A DNA stretch of 64,000 bases from Tessaracoccus defluvii (GCF_014489575.1 NZ_CP060789.1:2666001-2730000); one strand, 5' to 3'; counted from the first letter of the stretch, positions 1 to 8,968 are shown. A program made the numbers and translations. Notes: generated by a model not told the origin, from the letters alone.

Positions 1-387
1 TTCATCGGGTCCCACCCCATGAACCTGCTCGACGGCATCGTCACCGGCGGCCGCATCGCCGTCCTCGGCACCACCATCGCCGTGCGGGCGGAGACCGCCG
101 CGCTTCTCAGCGAGGGCCAGAAGGTCGTCGTCGGGGCGCGGCCGGAGTACATCACCTGGAGCCCCACCCCCGTACCCGACGGCGTCGAGGCCGAGGTGTC
201 GACCATCGAGAATCTGGGTGCCTCCGCGCTGCTCACCGCCCGCGCCGGCGACGACCGGTTGCAGGCCGTCGTCGACGAGGATCCGCTGCCGGAGCCGGGC
301 CAGGTCGTCTGGTTCCAGATCCCGGTGAGCAAGACGATGGTCTTCGACGAGGAGTCGGGCCTCAGGATCGGCGGCGAGGAGCAGTGA
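1..387 (+). CDS. Sugar ABC transporter ATP-binding protein, C-terminal part (MalK/UgpC type)
   Basis: The reading frame is open from the first base, so the 5' part (the ATPase domain) lies outside the window. What remains is about 128 residues of a C-terminal regulatory OB/TOBE region. It begins FIGSHPMNLLDG, the usual junction after the ATPase domain in MalK/MsmX/UgpC proteins, and contains VGARPEYI, which corresponds to the conserved VGxRPE motif. The protein would energise uptake of oligosaccharides or sugar phosphates at the inner face of the membrane. Its stop codon overlaps the GTG start of the mannosidase gene by four bases, so the two are probably co-translated and the sugar imported may be a mannoside. 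The substrate is inference. Confidence 0.85.
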   Translation, partial: FIGSHPMNLLDGIVTGGRIAVLGTTIAVRAETAALLSEGQKVVVGARPEYITWSPTPVPDGVEAEVSTIENLGASALLTARAGDDRLQAVVDEDPLPEPGQVVWFQIPVSKTMVFDEESGLRIGGEEQ

Positions 388-3047
388 CCGATCCCCTCCC
401 CCGGGCGATGTGGATCGTCCCGCACACCCACTGGGACCGCGAATGGTACGAGCCTCACGACGTGTTCCGCGCCCGGCTGGTCAGCATGCTCGACTCGCTG
501 CTGACCATGCTGGAGCGTGAGCCGGGCTACCGGTTCACGCTCGACGGGCAGTCGGCCGCGATCGACGACTACCTCGAGATCCGCCCCGAGGAGACGGACC
601 GTGTGCGCGCGGCCGTGGCACGCGGCCAACTCGCGCTGGGCCCGTTCCAGATCCTGCTGGACGAGTTCTGCTGCGACGGCGAGACGATCGTGCGAAACCT
701 CGAACACGGCATCGCCTCGGCCCGCCGACTCGGCGGTGAGATGCGCGTCGGCTACCTGCCCGACATGTTCGGGCACGCCGCGCAGACCCCGCAGATCCTG
801 CGCGGCTTCGGCATCGCGGACGCCTCCCTCTGGCGGGGCGTTCCCGCCGCCGTCGACCGGCACGCCTTCCTCTGGGAGGGGCTGGACGGCTCCGCGGTGC
901 GGGTCGAGTACCTGTGGGACGGATACGGCAGCGCCCTGAAGCTGTTCGAACCGCTGGAGAAGCTGCCGGAGCTCGTCGACGCGTACGTCCGCGAGAACGC
1001 CGGCTGGTTCGGCGGCGAGGACGTCGCAGGCTGGTTCGGCACCGACCACATGGCGCCCCGCGCCGATCTCGTGCAGATCCTGCGTGCCTACGACGGGGAG
1101 GTGGAGCTGCGGATCGGCACCGTCGCCGACGTGATCGCCGCCCGCGACCACTCCCCCGCGGCGCTCGCGTCGCTGCCGGTCGTCCGCGGCGAGCTGCGCT
1201 CGCATGCCCGCGGCAACCTGCTCCCGGGGGTGTTCTCCATCCGCACCGACCTGAAGGCCGCCATGGCCGCGGCCGAGCGGGCGCTGACCACCGGGGAGCG
1301 GCTCGACGCCTTCGTCGGCGGCCCGTCCAGGACGGCGTTCTTCGAGCGGGGCTGGGGGCTGGTCATCGAGTCGACCGCGCATGATTCGGTCACCGGCTGC
1401 GGGGTCGACTCCACCGCGGACGAGGTCGAGTCCCGACTCAAGGTCGCGGCGCAGACCGCCGCGGGGGCGATCGACATCGCGCTCGCCCCGCTCGGGTCGG
1501 CCGCCCAGGAGGGGGCCGTCGCCGTGTTCAACCAGTCCGCCTTCCGGCGGCCGGTGCAGGCGGAGCTGGTGCTCGAGGCCGATCGGGCCGGGCTGCCCGC
1601 GAACGTGCAGTTGCTGAAGTCCCTGCCCACGGTGATCGGCGACGAGACCGTCTCCACCTCGGACCTGCCGAAGATCGTGCGCAGGATCCACGGCCAGGAG
1701 CTGTTCGGCAAGCACATCCGTTCCTGGACCTGGGAAGGCGACGAGCTCGTGTTCACCGTCGCCGACCACACGGCGGGCGACTTCGACCTTGCCGGCTTCG
1801 TCGCCGTCCTCACGCGGAAGTCGGCCGAGGGCGAGCGACTGTTCCGGGTCGTCACGCAGGTGCCGCCGACCAGCCGGGTCCTGGTGGCCGGTGAGGCGGA
1901 CGGGTTGTCGGCCGTCGCGCTGGATGCCAGGGCCGCGGCGGCGCCGTCGCATCCGGTCGCGGCGCGGGGCACCGCGCTCGACAACGGGTTGGTGCGGGTC
2001 GAGGTCGCCTCCGACGGCGGCGTCACCGTCGAGGATCTCCGCAGCGGCGTGGCCCTCAGCGACGCACTCCGGATCGTCGACGACGGCGACCGGGGCGACT
2101 CCTACAACTACGGGCCGGTGGACGGCCCGGTCACGGCCGCCGAGTCGGTCGAGGTCGTGACGGTGGAGGAGGGCCCCCTGCGGGGCCGGATCCTGATCCG
2201 CCGCGGCTACCGGCTACCCGTCGGGATCGATGCCACCGACAGATCCCGCCGCGCGGACGAGACGACGCTGCAGCTGGTCGAGACCCTGCTGGAGCTGCGT
2301 GCCGGCGAGCCCTTCGTGCGCGTCGACGTCACGCTGACCAACCACGTCCGCGATCACCGCCTCCGCGTTCTCGTCCCGACCCTCGGATCGGGGCTGACCG
2401 GCTCGACCTCGGTGGGCCAGTACGGGGCGACCGCCCGCGGCCGTGACGCCGAGGGCGGCTGGGGCGAGTTCCCGCTGCCCACCTTCCCGGCGACGCGGTC
2501 GATCACGGCCGGCGGCGTCGGGGTGCTGCTCGACAAGCTCGTCGAGTACGAGATCGTCGACGGCGGCGCCGGGCCCGACCAGATCGCGCTCACCGCGCTG
2601 CGCAGCGTCGGGATGATGAGCGTCAACGTGCACCCGCTGCGCGACGAGCCGGCCGGCTCCCAGTTCGAGGTCCCGGGGGCGCAGTACCTCGGGCGACGCA
2701 CACGCCTGGCGTTCGCGATCGACCTCGACGGGGAGCGGATCGTCCAGCACGCCGACCAGTTCCGGTTCACGCCGGTGACGGCGCCGGGGCGCGGCGGAGA
2801 GCCTCCGGTACCCGGTGTGGCGCTGCGGACGGAGGGGAGGGTCGCGCTCGAGTCGCTCCGGCGGGTGCCCGGCGGGGTCGAGGCGAGGTTCGTCAACTAC
2901 GCCGACACGCCGCAGCCGCTGCGGGTGGCGGCCGAGGGCACCTGGGTGCCCACCGACCTCACCGGCGCAGCTGTCGGCGGGCCGGTCGACCCGTGGTCAC
3001 TCGAAGTGGGCGCGGGCCGGATCATCACGCTACGGAGGGAGTTCTGA
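384..3047 (+). CDS. Alpha-mannosidase, glycoside hydrolase family 38
   Basis: 887-residue retaining alpha-mannosidase of GH38, expected to act in the cytoplasm on imported mannosides. The N-terminal catalytic barrel opens with PHTHWDREWY (residues 13-22), whose His and Asp bind the catalytic metal. GYLPDMFGHA carries the likely nucleophile Asp127. The later STAHDS motif is a further active-site segment. The C-terminal half is the beta-sandwich region usual in the family, and the length matches bacterial members. Start is GTG in a GTGA overlap with the upstream ATPase gene. The stop overlaps the ATG of the next gene by one base, so three genes are translationally coupled. Confidence 0.92.
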   Translation: MTDPLPRAMWIVPHTHWDREWYEPHDVFRARLVSMLDSLLTMLEREPGYRFTLDGQSAAIDDYLEIRPEETDRVRAAVARGQLALGPFQILLDEFCCDGETIVRNLEHGIASARRLGGEMRVGYLPDMFGHAAQTPQILRGFGIADASLWRGVPAAVDRHAFLWEGLDGSAVRVEYLWDGYGSALKLFEPLEKLPELVDAYVRENAGWFGGEDVAGWFGTDHMAPRADLVQILRAYDGEVELRIGTVADVIAARDHSPAALASLPVVRGELRSHARGNLLPGVFSIRTDLKAAMAAAERALTTGERLDAFVGGPSRTAFFERGWGLVIESTAHDSVTGCGVDSTADEVESRLKVAAQTAAGAIDIALAPLGSAAQEGAVAVFNQSAFRRPVQAELVLEADRAGLPANVQLLKSLPTVIGDETVSTSDLPKIVRRIHGQELFGKHIRSWTWEGDELVFTVADHTAGDFDLAGFVAVLTRKSAEGERLFRVVTQVPPTSRVLVAGEADGLSAVALDARAAAAPSHPVAARGTALDNGLVRVEVASDGGVTVEDLRSGVALSDALRIVDDGDRGDSYNYGPVDGPVTAAESVEVVTVEEGPLRGRILIRRGYRLPVGIDATDRSRRADETTLQLVETLLELRAGEPFVRVDVTLTNHVRDHRLRVLVPTLGSGLTGSTSVGQYGATARGRDAEGGWGEFPLPTFPATRSITAGGVGVLLDKLVEYEIVDGGAGPDQIALTALRSVGMMSVNVHPLRDEPAGSQFEVPGAQYLGRRTRLAFAIDLDGERIVQHADQFRFTPVTAPGRGGEPPVPGVALRTEGRVALESLRRVPGGVEARFVNYADTPQPLRVAAEGTWVPTDLTGAAVGGPVDPWSLEVGAGRIITLRREF

Positions 3048-4306
3048 TGCGTCACAGCGTGTCCAGGAGGGTGACTCTGGCGGACCAGTCGGCCGACCGG
3101 TACCAGCGGATCCCGTTCGAGGTGCCGGAGGGCGCCGGGTCGTTCGAGGTGTGGCTGGAGGTCGACGGCGGCCCGGAGGCCGTCGTCGACCTCGGCTGCG
3201 AGGGCCCGGACGGCTGGCGCGGCTGGTCGGGCGGCGCCCGCCGCACGTTCATCGTCGCCGAGGACGACGCGACCCCCGGCTACCTGCCCGGCAACGTCGT
3301 GGCCGGCACCTGGCATGTGATCGTCGGCCTGCACACGCTGCCGGGCAGCGGCGCGGAGGTGACGGTCACCGTCGAGACGCCCGCCCTCGGCCGCCCCGAT
3401 CACGGGCCGGTCGAGCCGCCGGTGGCGCGTGCCGTCCGCGGCAGCGACCGCGACCTGCCGGCCCCGCCCGGGATGCGCTGGTACGCGGGCGACCCCCACT
3501 CGCACTCGCTGCACTCCGACGGGGCGCTCAGCCTGTGGGAGCTGGCCAACGAGGGGGTCCGCTCCGGCCTGGACTTCCTGTGCGTGACCGACCACTGCAC
3601 CACCAGCCACCACGCCCACCTGCCCGCAGTGGGTGAGCGGCACGGGATCACGCTGGTGCCAGGGCAGGAGATCACCACGCATGCGGGCCACTCCAACGCC
3701 TACGGAGACATCGGATTCATCGACTTCCGCCGCCCCGCGCAGGACTGGGTCGACACCGTCGCGGAGCGCGGCGGCTTCATGTCGATCAACCACCCCGTCT
3801 CCGGAGACTGCTCCTGGCTGCACCGGCTGGACAGGGAGCCGGGTGGCGTCGAGCTGTACCACTCGTCCTGGTACGAGGAGCCCATCGCGACCTCCTGCCT
3901 GGCCTGGTTCCAGCGGTGGAGGCGCGACGTCGTCCTCATCGGCGGCGGCGACTTCCACAACCGCTCGAAGCCGTTGCGCCCCGGCCTGCCGACCACCTGG
4001 GTCGCGGCCGAGGAGTTGTCGCCCGACGCGATCCTCGACGGCATCCGCGCGGGCCGCACGGCGATGACGGGCAGCGGCCGGTTCGTGAGCGGAGACGAGG
4101 CGCGCCCCGTGCTCGACACGGCACCGATCCTGCTGCGTGAGGGCGAGGAACTGCTGGCGTTGGCCGCGACGGGCCTCGTGCTGATCTCCGGCGGAGGCCG
4201 GCGGCTGGTGGTGGAGTCCGACGCGCAGCGGATCGCGGCGCCGAAGGGCGACGCGCCGTACCGGCTCGAGGACTCACACCGGACGGTGCTGGCACTGTCG
4301 GCCTGA
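3047..4306 (+). CDS. PHP-domain metallohydrolase, CehA/McbA-like
   Basis: 419 residues. The N-terminal 130 residues look like a beta-rich domain. A PHP phosphoesterase fold follows, with metal-binding motifs DPHSHSLHSDG, VTDHCT, GQEITT, INHP and GGDFHN in the canonical order of the CehA/McbA group. Members hydrolyse phospho- or carboxylic esters; the substrate here is unknown. Start: the ATG at 3047 overlaps the mannosidase stop (TGATG) and has GGAGGG about 8 nt upstream. An in-frame GTG at 2993 is possible but lies inside the mannosidase and lacks such a site. Context suggests processing of products of mannoside breakdown. Confidence 0.82.
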   Translation: MRHSVSRRVTLADQSADRYQRIPFEVPEGAGSFEVWLEVDGGPEAVVDLGCEGPDGWRGWSGGARRTFIVAEDDATPGYLPGNVVAGTWHVIVGLHTLPGSGAEVTVTVETPALGRPDHGPVEPPVARAVRGSDRDLPAPPGMRWYAGDPHSHSLHSDGALSLWELANEGVRSGLDFLCVTDHCTTSHHAHLPAVGERHGITLVPGQEITTHAGHSNAYGDIGFIDFRRPAQDWVDTVAERGGFMSINHPVSGDCSWLHRLDREPGGVELYHSSWYEEPIATSCLAWFQRWRRDVVLIGGGDFHNRSKPLRPGLPTTWVAAEELSPDAILDGIRAGRTAMTGSGRFVSGDEARPVLDTAPILLREGEELLALAATGLVLISGGGRRLVVESDAQRIAAPKGDAPYRLEDSHRTVLALSA

Positions 4307-4413
4307 CCACAGACCGCGGCCGGGCGGAGGGGGGCACAATCCCACCGCTCGGCCGCCGCAGCAATGTCGCATTCCTGCCAGATCGACGGCCATCCCTGCG
4401 CCATGCTAGAGGC

Positions 4414-5904
4414 ATGTACACCGACCGCGACGCCTGCCTCCGGGCCATCCGGGCCAAGGATGCGCGCTTCGACGGCCGCTTCTACACCGGGGTGCTGACC
4501 ACCGGCATCTACTGCCGCCCCTCCTGCCCCGCCCGCACCCCGCTCCCCGCCAACGTGCAGTTCTTCCCGACGGCCGCGGCCGCCCAGCAGGCGGGATTCC
4601 GGGCCTGCAAGCGCTGCCTGCCGGGCGCCACCCCCGGCTCCCCCGACTGGGACGTCCGCGGCGACGCCCTCTCCCGCGCCGTCCGCCTCATCGACGACGG
4701 CGTCGTCGACCGCGACGGGGTCCCCGGCCTGGCCGCGAGGCTCGGCTACTCGATCCGGCAGCTCCAGCGGCTGCTGGCCGACGGCGCCGGCGCGGGCCCG
4801 CTCGCCCTGGCGCGGGCACGCCGCGCCCAGACCGCCCGCACGCTGCTCGAGGCGACCTCCCTGCCCCACGCCGACATCGCCTTCGCCGCAGGCTTCAGCA
4901 GTGTCCGTTCCTTCAACGCGACGATGCGCGAGGTCTACGCCGCCACCCCCACCGAGCTGCGTGGCCGCGGTCCCGGGCGACACTGCCGCCCCGGCGGGTC
5001 GGGGCTCACGTTCGTCGACCTGGACCTGGCCGTCCGCCGTCCCTTCTGCCCCTGCAACGTGTTCGGCCACCTCATCGCCACCGCGATCGACGGCGTCGAG
5101 GTCTTCCGCGATGGCGTCTACCACCGCACGCTGCGGCTGCCCGTCGGGTTCGCCGTCGTGTCGCTGGCCCCGGGCGCGGCAGGGGTCTCCGCCCGCCTCG
5201 GGCTGAGCGACCTGGGCCAGCTGCCGACGGCGGTGGCCCGGATCCGCCGGCTGCTCGACCTGGACGCTGATCCCGTCGCGATCGACTCGTTCCTCGGCGA
5301 CGACCCGCGCCTGGCCCCGCTGGTGGCCGCCCATCCCGGCCGCCGCATCCCCCGCGGGGTCGACGGCGACGAGATCGCGCTACGCATCCTGCTCGGCCAG
5401 CAGGTCTCGACCGCGGCGGCCCGCACGCACGGCGCCCGCCTCGTCGCCGCGGTCGGGGAGCCTGTCGAGACGCCCCTCCCCGGGCTGACTCACCTGTTCC
5501 CCACCGCCGAGCGGGTGCTCGACGCCCCCGATGCCGTGTTCGCATTCCCGGCGGGGCGCCGCGACACGATCCGCCGTACGGCGCTGGCTCTGGCGGACGG
5601 CACCCTCGACCTCGGCGTCGGCGCCGACCGCGACGAGGCCCGCGCGAAGCTCCTGGCGATGCGAGGCATCGGTCCGTGGACGGTGGAGATGATCGCGATG
5701 CGGGGGCTCGGCGATCCCGACGCGTTCCCGGCCACCGACCTCGGCCTCGTCCGGGCCGCGGAACGCCTCGGCGTGCCGGACCTGGCCGCGACATCCGCCG
5801 CCTGGCGCCCCTGGCGGTCCTACGCCACCCAGCACCTGTGGGCCCTGACCCCGCACGCCGTCAACACCATCCCGGGCGTCCCGGGCTGTGAGGAGAGATC
5901 ATGA
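4414..5904 (+). CDS. Ada/AlkA fusion: methyl-phosphotriester sensor and 3-methyladenine DNA glycosylase II
   Basis: 496 residues, three modules. Residues about 1-75 form an Ada zinc domain with Cys34, Cys38, Cys65 and Cys68; Cys34 is the expected methyl acceptor. Residues about 85-180 are an AraC-type helix-turn-helix region. Residues about 190-490 are an AlkA glycosylase, with the helix-hairpin-helix (LLAMRGIGPWTVEM) and catalytic Asp in FPATDLGL. It should excise alkylated bases and also activate the adaptive response, probably its own operon. The stop overlaps the ogt start in ATGA. This fusion architecture is common in actinobacteria. Confidence 0.93.
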   Translation: MYTDRDACLRAIRAKDARFDGRFYTGVLTTGIYCRPSCPARTPLPANVQFFPTAAAAQQAGFRACKRCLPGATPGSPDWDVRGDALSRAVRLIDDGVVDRDGVPGLAARLGYSIRQLQRLLADGAGAGPLALARARRAQTARTLLEATSLPHADIAFAAGFSSVRSFNATMREVYAATPTELRGRGPGRHCRPGGSGLTFVDLDLAVRRPFCPCNVFGHLIATAIDGVEVFRDGVYHRTLRLPVGFAVVSLAPGAAGVSARLGLSDLGQLPTAVARIRRLLDLDADPVAIDSFLGDDPRLAPLVAAHPGRRIPRGVDGDEIALRILLGQQVSTAAARTHGARLVAAVGEPVETPLPGLTHLFPTAERVLDAPDAVFAFPAGRRDTIRRTALALADGTLDLGVGADRDEARAKLLAMRGIGPWTVEMIAMRGLGDPDAFPATDLGLVRAAERLGVPDLAATSAAWRPWRSYATQHLWALTPHAVNTIPGVPGCEERS

Positions 5905-6377
5905 CCTGGTCCACCGTCGACTCCCCCATCGGGGAACTCACCGTCGTCGCCGAGGACGGCGCCCTCGTCGGCCTGTACATGACCGGCCACCGGCCGGCCC
6001 CGGACCCGGAGAGCTTCGGAGAGCGGGTCGACGACGCGCTCCCTGCCGCGACCGCGCAGCTGACCGAGTACTTCGCCGGGGAGCGGACCGCCTTCGACCT
6101 GCCACTCGCCCCGCGCGGCACGGCGTTCCAGCAGGCCGTGTGGGCCGCGCTCCGCGACATCCCCTACGGCGAGACCCGCTCGTACGGGGAACTCGCCGCC
6201 GCGCTCGGCAGGCCGGGGGCGTCGCGGGCCGTGGGGCTCGCCAACGGGCGCAACCCGATCAGCATCGTGGTGCCGTGCCACAGGGTCGTCGGCGCGGGAG
6301 GCAAGCTGACGGGCTATGCGGGCGGGATGGAGCGCAAGTCGTGGCTGCTGGCGCTGGAGCTGAGCGGCGGGGCCTGA
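5901..6377 (+). CDS. ogt: Methylated-DNA--[protein]-cysteine S-methyltransferase
   Basis: 158 residues. Single-use suicide repair of O6-methylguanine and O4-methylthymine. The active-site loop is IVVPCHRVV, with acceptor Cys126; the DNA-binding helix region GTAFQQAVWAALRDIPYGE is also present. The length is typical of Ogt. The ATG overlaps the alkA-type gene stop by four bases (ATGA), so direct-reversal and base-excision repair of alkylation damage are made from one transcript. Confidence 0.94.
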   Translation: MTWSTVDSPIGELTVVAEDGALVGLYMTGHRPAPDPESFGERVDDALPAATAQLTEYFAGERTAFDLPLAPRGTAFQQAVWAALRDIPYGETRSYGELAAALGRPGASRAVGLANGRNPISIVVPCHRVVGAGGKLTGYAGGMERKSWLLALELSGGA

Positions 6378-6406
6378 GTCGTCGCCGTCGACGGCCGACC
6401 AGGCTG

Positions 6407-6784
6407 CTACCCGGCGAGGCGGCGGAGCAGGGACAGTGCGTCGTCGAGCCGGTCGACGGGCACGAGCAGGTGGTCGTGGAAGTAGCCGGCCAGCATGTTG
6501 CAGCTGATGCCGGCCTGTGCCAGCGTCGTCGACACGGCCGCCGTCAACCCCACGGCCTCGAGCGACGAGTGCACCTCGAGGGTGATCCAGCCGAAGACGG
6601 CGTCGTAGGCGAGACCCTCGGCGTCGGCGACGGCGCGAGGCAGCACGAGCGTCGTGCCCTCGGACTCCGTGATCCGGGCCACGGCGGGAAGGTCGCGGTC
6701 GGTGCAGACGAAGACGTAGTCACCGTCGCGCACGGCGGGGCTGAGCGACCGGAGCAGCAGGTCGAGGTCGGCGATGGCAGGCAT
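6407..6784 (-). CDS. ACT-domain protein, COG3602-like
   Basis: 125-residue small protein resembling the two-ACT-domain family (ACT_3/ACT_7). The second half, GWITLEVHSSLEAVGLTAAV followed by GISCNMLAGYFHDHLLVP, is the signature region. ACT domains bind amino acids, but the ligand and target are unknown. The gene faces ogt and ends 29 bp from it. A TAGCAT -10 box ends 6 nt before the ATG and no ribosome-binding site is visible, so the message may be leaderless. Confidence 0.75.
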   Translation of the reverse strand: MPAIADLDLLLRSLSPAVRDGDYVFVCTDRDLPAVARITESEGTTLVLPRAVADAEGLAYDAVFGWITLEVHSSLEAVGLTAAVSTTLAQAGISCNMLAGYFHDHLLVPVDRLDDALSLLRRLAG

Positions 6785-6790
6785 GCCGCC

Positions 6791-6796
6791 ATGCTA
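6791..6796 (-). promoter_or_regulatory. -10 box of the ACT-protein gene (leaderless type)
   Basis: Reads TAGCAT on the minus strand, 6 nt upstream of the ATG at 6784. This spacing places the transcription start at or next to the start codon. Confidence 0.45.
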
Positions 6797-6818
6797 AGCG
6801 ACTGGTCCGCGCATGAAA

Positions 6819-6845
6819 GAGCCCCCGGTCAGGGACCAGGGGCTC
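6819..6845 (-). terminator. Terminator hairpin downstream of tRNA-Ser(GCU)
   Basis: Nested inverted repeat: outer arms GAGCCCC/GGGGCTC, inner arms GGTC/GACC around a 3-nt loop. On the minus strand it is followed by CTTTC. It begins 10 nt past the encoded CCA end of the tRNA. Confidence 0.7.
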
Positions 6846-6857
6846 GATCACGACTGG

Positions 6858-6948
6858 CGGAGGTGGCGGGATTTGAACCCGCGATGGGGTTGAAGCCCCA
6901 AACCCGCTTAGCAGGCGGGCGCCATAGACCGTACTAGGCGACACCTCC
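6858..6948 (-). tRNA. tRNA-Ser(GCU)
   Basis: Class II tRNA. Acceptor arms GGAGGTG/CACCTCC, anticodon stem CCCGC/GCGGG with loop CTGCTAA (anticodon GCU), long variable arm with stem GGGG/CCCC, T arm GCGGGTTCAAATCCCGC. A G discriminator and an encoded CCA follow at 6855-6857. Reads AGC/AGU serine codons. A TAGTCT -10 box lies 11 nt upstream (6960-6965). Confidence 0.96.
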
Positions 6949-6959
6949 AGTGCCGGACC

Positions 6960-7008
6960 AGACTAGCCGAGCAACCGGATCGGCGCCAAAACGCGAGCGG
7001 GTTAGACT
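6960..7008. promoter_or_regulatory. Divergent -10 boxes: tRNA-Ser(GCU) (minus) and LCP gene (plus)
   Basis: TAGTCT on the minus strand at 6960-6965 sits 11 nt before the tRNA. TAGACT on the plus strand at 7003-7008 precedes the LCP gene. No convincing -35 element is seen for either. Confidence 0.5.
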
Positions 7009-7027
7009 TGACGGGCAGGAGGCCCAC

Positions 7028-8965
7028 ATGACAGAAGCCCCGCGGCCGCGCCGCGCCTTCAACCCGGACGATGACGTACCGTCGCGGGAGCCGATGTCAT
7101 CCCCCGCGGACGATCCGGAGGCGACGGTCGAGAGGCCCGATCTGGGGCTGGGGTCGCCGGGCTGGTTCCGCGCCCGTTCGACGAGCTCAGGACCCGACCC
7201 TTCGACAGGCTCAGGACCCGGAGGGTCCCTGAGGAGCCCGAGGGACGAGGGCGTCTCGAAGGGGACCGACGGGACCGACGGGACCGAAGAGGGCGTCTCG
7301 AAGGGGACCACTGGCCCCGTCGACGGGACCGATCACGTCGTCGCCGCAGCCGCCCTCTCCCTCTTCCGTGACCCGCCCGCCCCCGGCGCCGGCGGCGCGC
7401 ACGCCCAGCCCGCCTCCCTCGCCGAGTCCCAGCGCCGCGCCCACCTCCGCACCTCACTCGGCCTGACCGCCGCCTCGACGGTGCTCCCCGGCGTCGGCCT
7501 GCTCGGCGCCAAGCCCATCGGGCTCAAGCTCCTCGGCGCCCTCACCTCGCTCGCCACCCTCGGCGGCCTCGGCTACCTCGCCTACCGGGCCCTCACCGAT
7601 CCGAACATCCTCGGCGCCGTCGCGAACCCCGCCTACCTGCCGGTCATCAGCGGGGCCGCGATCGCGATCGGCCTCGTCTGGGTCCTCCTGATCCTGGTGA
7701 CCCACCTCGCCACCCGCCCCCAGGGGCTCAGCGGCGGCAAGCGCCTCGTCAGCGCCATGCTGGTGACGAGCCTGACGTTCCTCGTCGCCGCGCCGACCGC
7801 CGTCGGCGCCCGCTACGCCAGCGATGCCTCGGCGGCGCTGAACACCGCCATGAAGAAGCGCGAGGACATCACGGCCAACGGCCAGGTCACGCTCGCGCCG
7901 CCGGAGGTCGCCGTCGACCCGTGGCAGGACGTGCCCCGCCTGAACATCCTGTTGCTCGGCGCCGACGGCAACAAGGGCCGCGAGCAGATGGTGGCCCAGT
8001 ACGGCATCCGGACCGACACCATCATGGTCGCGTCCATCAACACGGCGACCGGCGACACCATCCTGATCCAGATCCCCCGCAACGTCCCGACGACGCCGTT
8101 CCCCGAGGGCAGCGAGATGGACAAGGAGTTCCCGCGCGGATTCCGCGGTGAACCCGCCGCCGACTGGATGGTCAACGGCATCTGGGCCGAGGTGGAACTC
8201 AACCGCCCCCACGTGCTCGAGGGCAAGACCTTCCGAGGCGCAGAGGCCCTCAAGCAGGGCATCCAGGGCATCACGGGCCTGGAGATCAACTACTTCCTCA
8301 TGCTCGACACCGACGGCCTCTCGGAACTCGTCGACGCCATGGGCGGCGTCACCGTCAACATCAACGAGCGGATCCCGATCGGCGGCAACACCGACAAGAA
8401 GATCCCGCCGTCGGGTTGGCTGGAGGTCGAGAAGGACGCGCACCTGGACGGCGTCGACGCCCTCTGGTTCGCCCGCGGCCGCTACGGCAGCGACGACTAC
8501 CACCGGATGGCCCGCCAGTCGTGTCTCGTCGACGCCATCATCAAGCAGGCGAACCCGACGAACCTGCTGAGCCGGTTCGAGGCGATCGCCTACGCCGGGG
8601 CGAAGATGATCCAGACGGACATCCCGCAGGAGGACCTGTCGGCGATGATCACCCTGGCGCTGCGGGTCAAGGACGCCTCGACCACCCGTGTCGTGTTCAC
8701 GCCCGGCCTCAACGGCTACAGCTCGTCGAACCCGGACTACGACGCCATGCACGCGGCGGTCGCCGCCGCCGTGGACGCGTCCGACAACCCGGTCTCCCCG
8801 GCCCCGGCCACCAGCGCCCCGGCGGCGACGGGATCAGCCACCTCGACGGCGACGTCGTCGTCGGCAGACCCGTCGGCCCCCGTCACCAACGAGGCGGGTG
8901 TCGCCGAGGGCAACCAGGATGTCGCGAACGCGTGCGCCTGGCGGGGTGACACCGAGGAGGAGTAG
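7028..8965 (+). CDS. LCP (LytR-CpsA-Psr) family glycopolymer ligase
   Basis: 645 residues. Attaches lipid-linked glycopolymers to peptidoglycan on the outer face of the membrane. A long cytoplasmic N-terminus (about 140 residues) is followed by several hydrophobic segments (about 145-270). The extracytoplasmic LCP domain starts NILLLGADGNKG and has RTDTIMVASI, IQIPRN and WFARGRYGSDDYHRMARQ, the Arg/Asp residues that bind the polyprenyl pyrophosphate. The C-terminus is a Pro/Ala/Ser/Thr-rich tail. The start ATG has AGGAGG 5 nt upstream; a frame-open extension to 6950 would run into the tRNA. Residues about 49-94 are encoded by repeat elements (see 7173-7309). It probably anchors the product of the nearby polysaccharide locus. 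Confidence 0.9.
   Translation: MTEAPRPRRAFNPDDDVPSREPMSSPADDPEATVERPDLGLGSPGWFRARSTSSGPDPSTGSGPGGSLRSPRDEGVSKGTDGTDGTEEGVSKGTTGPVDGTDHVVAAAALSLFRDPPAPGAGGAHAQPASLAESQRRAHLRTSLGLTAASTVLPGVGLLGAKPIGLKLLGALTSLATLGGLGYLAYRALTDPNILGAVANPAYLPVISGAAIAIGLVWVLLILVTHLATRPQGLSGGKRLVSAMLVTSLTFLVAAPTAVGARYASDASAALNTAMKKREDITANGQVTLAPPEVAVDPWQDVPRLNILLLGADGNKGREQMVAQYGIRTDTIMVASINTATGDTILIQIPRNVPTTPFPEGSEMDKEFPRGFRGEPAADWMVNGIWAEVELNRPHVLEGKTFRGAEALKQGIQGITGLEINYFLMLDTDGLSELVDAMGGVTVNINERIPIGGNTDKKIPPSGWLEVEKDAHLDGVDALWFARGRYGSDDYHRMARQSCLVDAIIKQANPTNLLSRFEAIAYAGAKMIQTDIPQEDLSAMITLALRVKDASTTRVVFTPGLNGYSSSNPDYDAMHAAVAAAVDASDNPVSPAPATSAPAATGSATSTATSSSADPSAPVTNEAGVAEGNQDVANACAWRGDTEEE
7173..7309 (+). repeat. 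REP-like repeat cluster embedded in the LCP coding sequence
   Basis: Two similar units, CCCGTTCGACGAGCTCAGGA (from 7173) and CCCTTCGACAGGCTCAGGAC (from 7198), lie next to GGGTCCCTGAGGAGCCCGAG (from 7223). They resemble the mobile-looking intergenic palindromes found in many actinobacterial genomes. An exact 21-bp unit occurs at 7247-7267 and 7289-7309, 42 bp apart and in frame, so the protein carries EGVSKGT twice. The region encodes a Gly/Ser/Thr/Asp-rich linker with no predicted fold. Confidence 0.7.
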
Positions 8966-8968
8966 TCC

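Noticed and set aside
7454..8752. 432-residue minus-strand frame opposite the LCP gene
   Set aside because: Composition typical of antisense GC-rich shadows; the LCP motifs on the plus strand are unambiguous.
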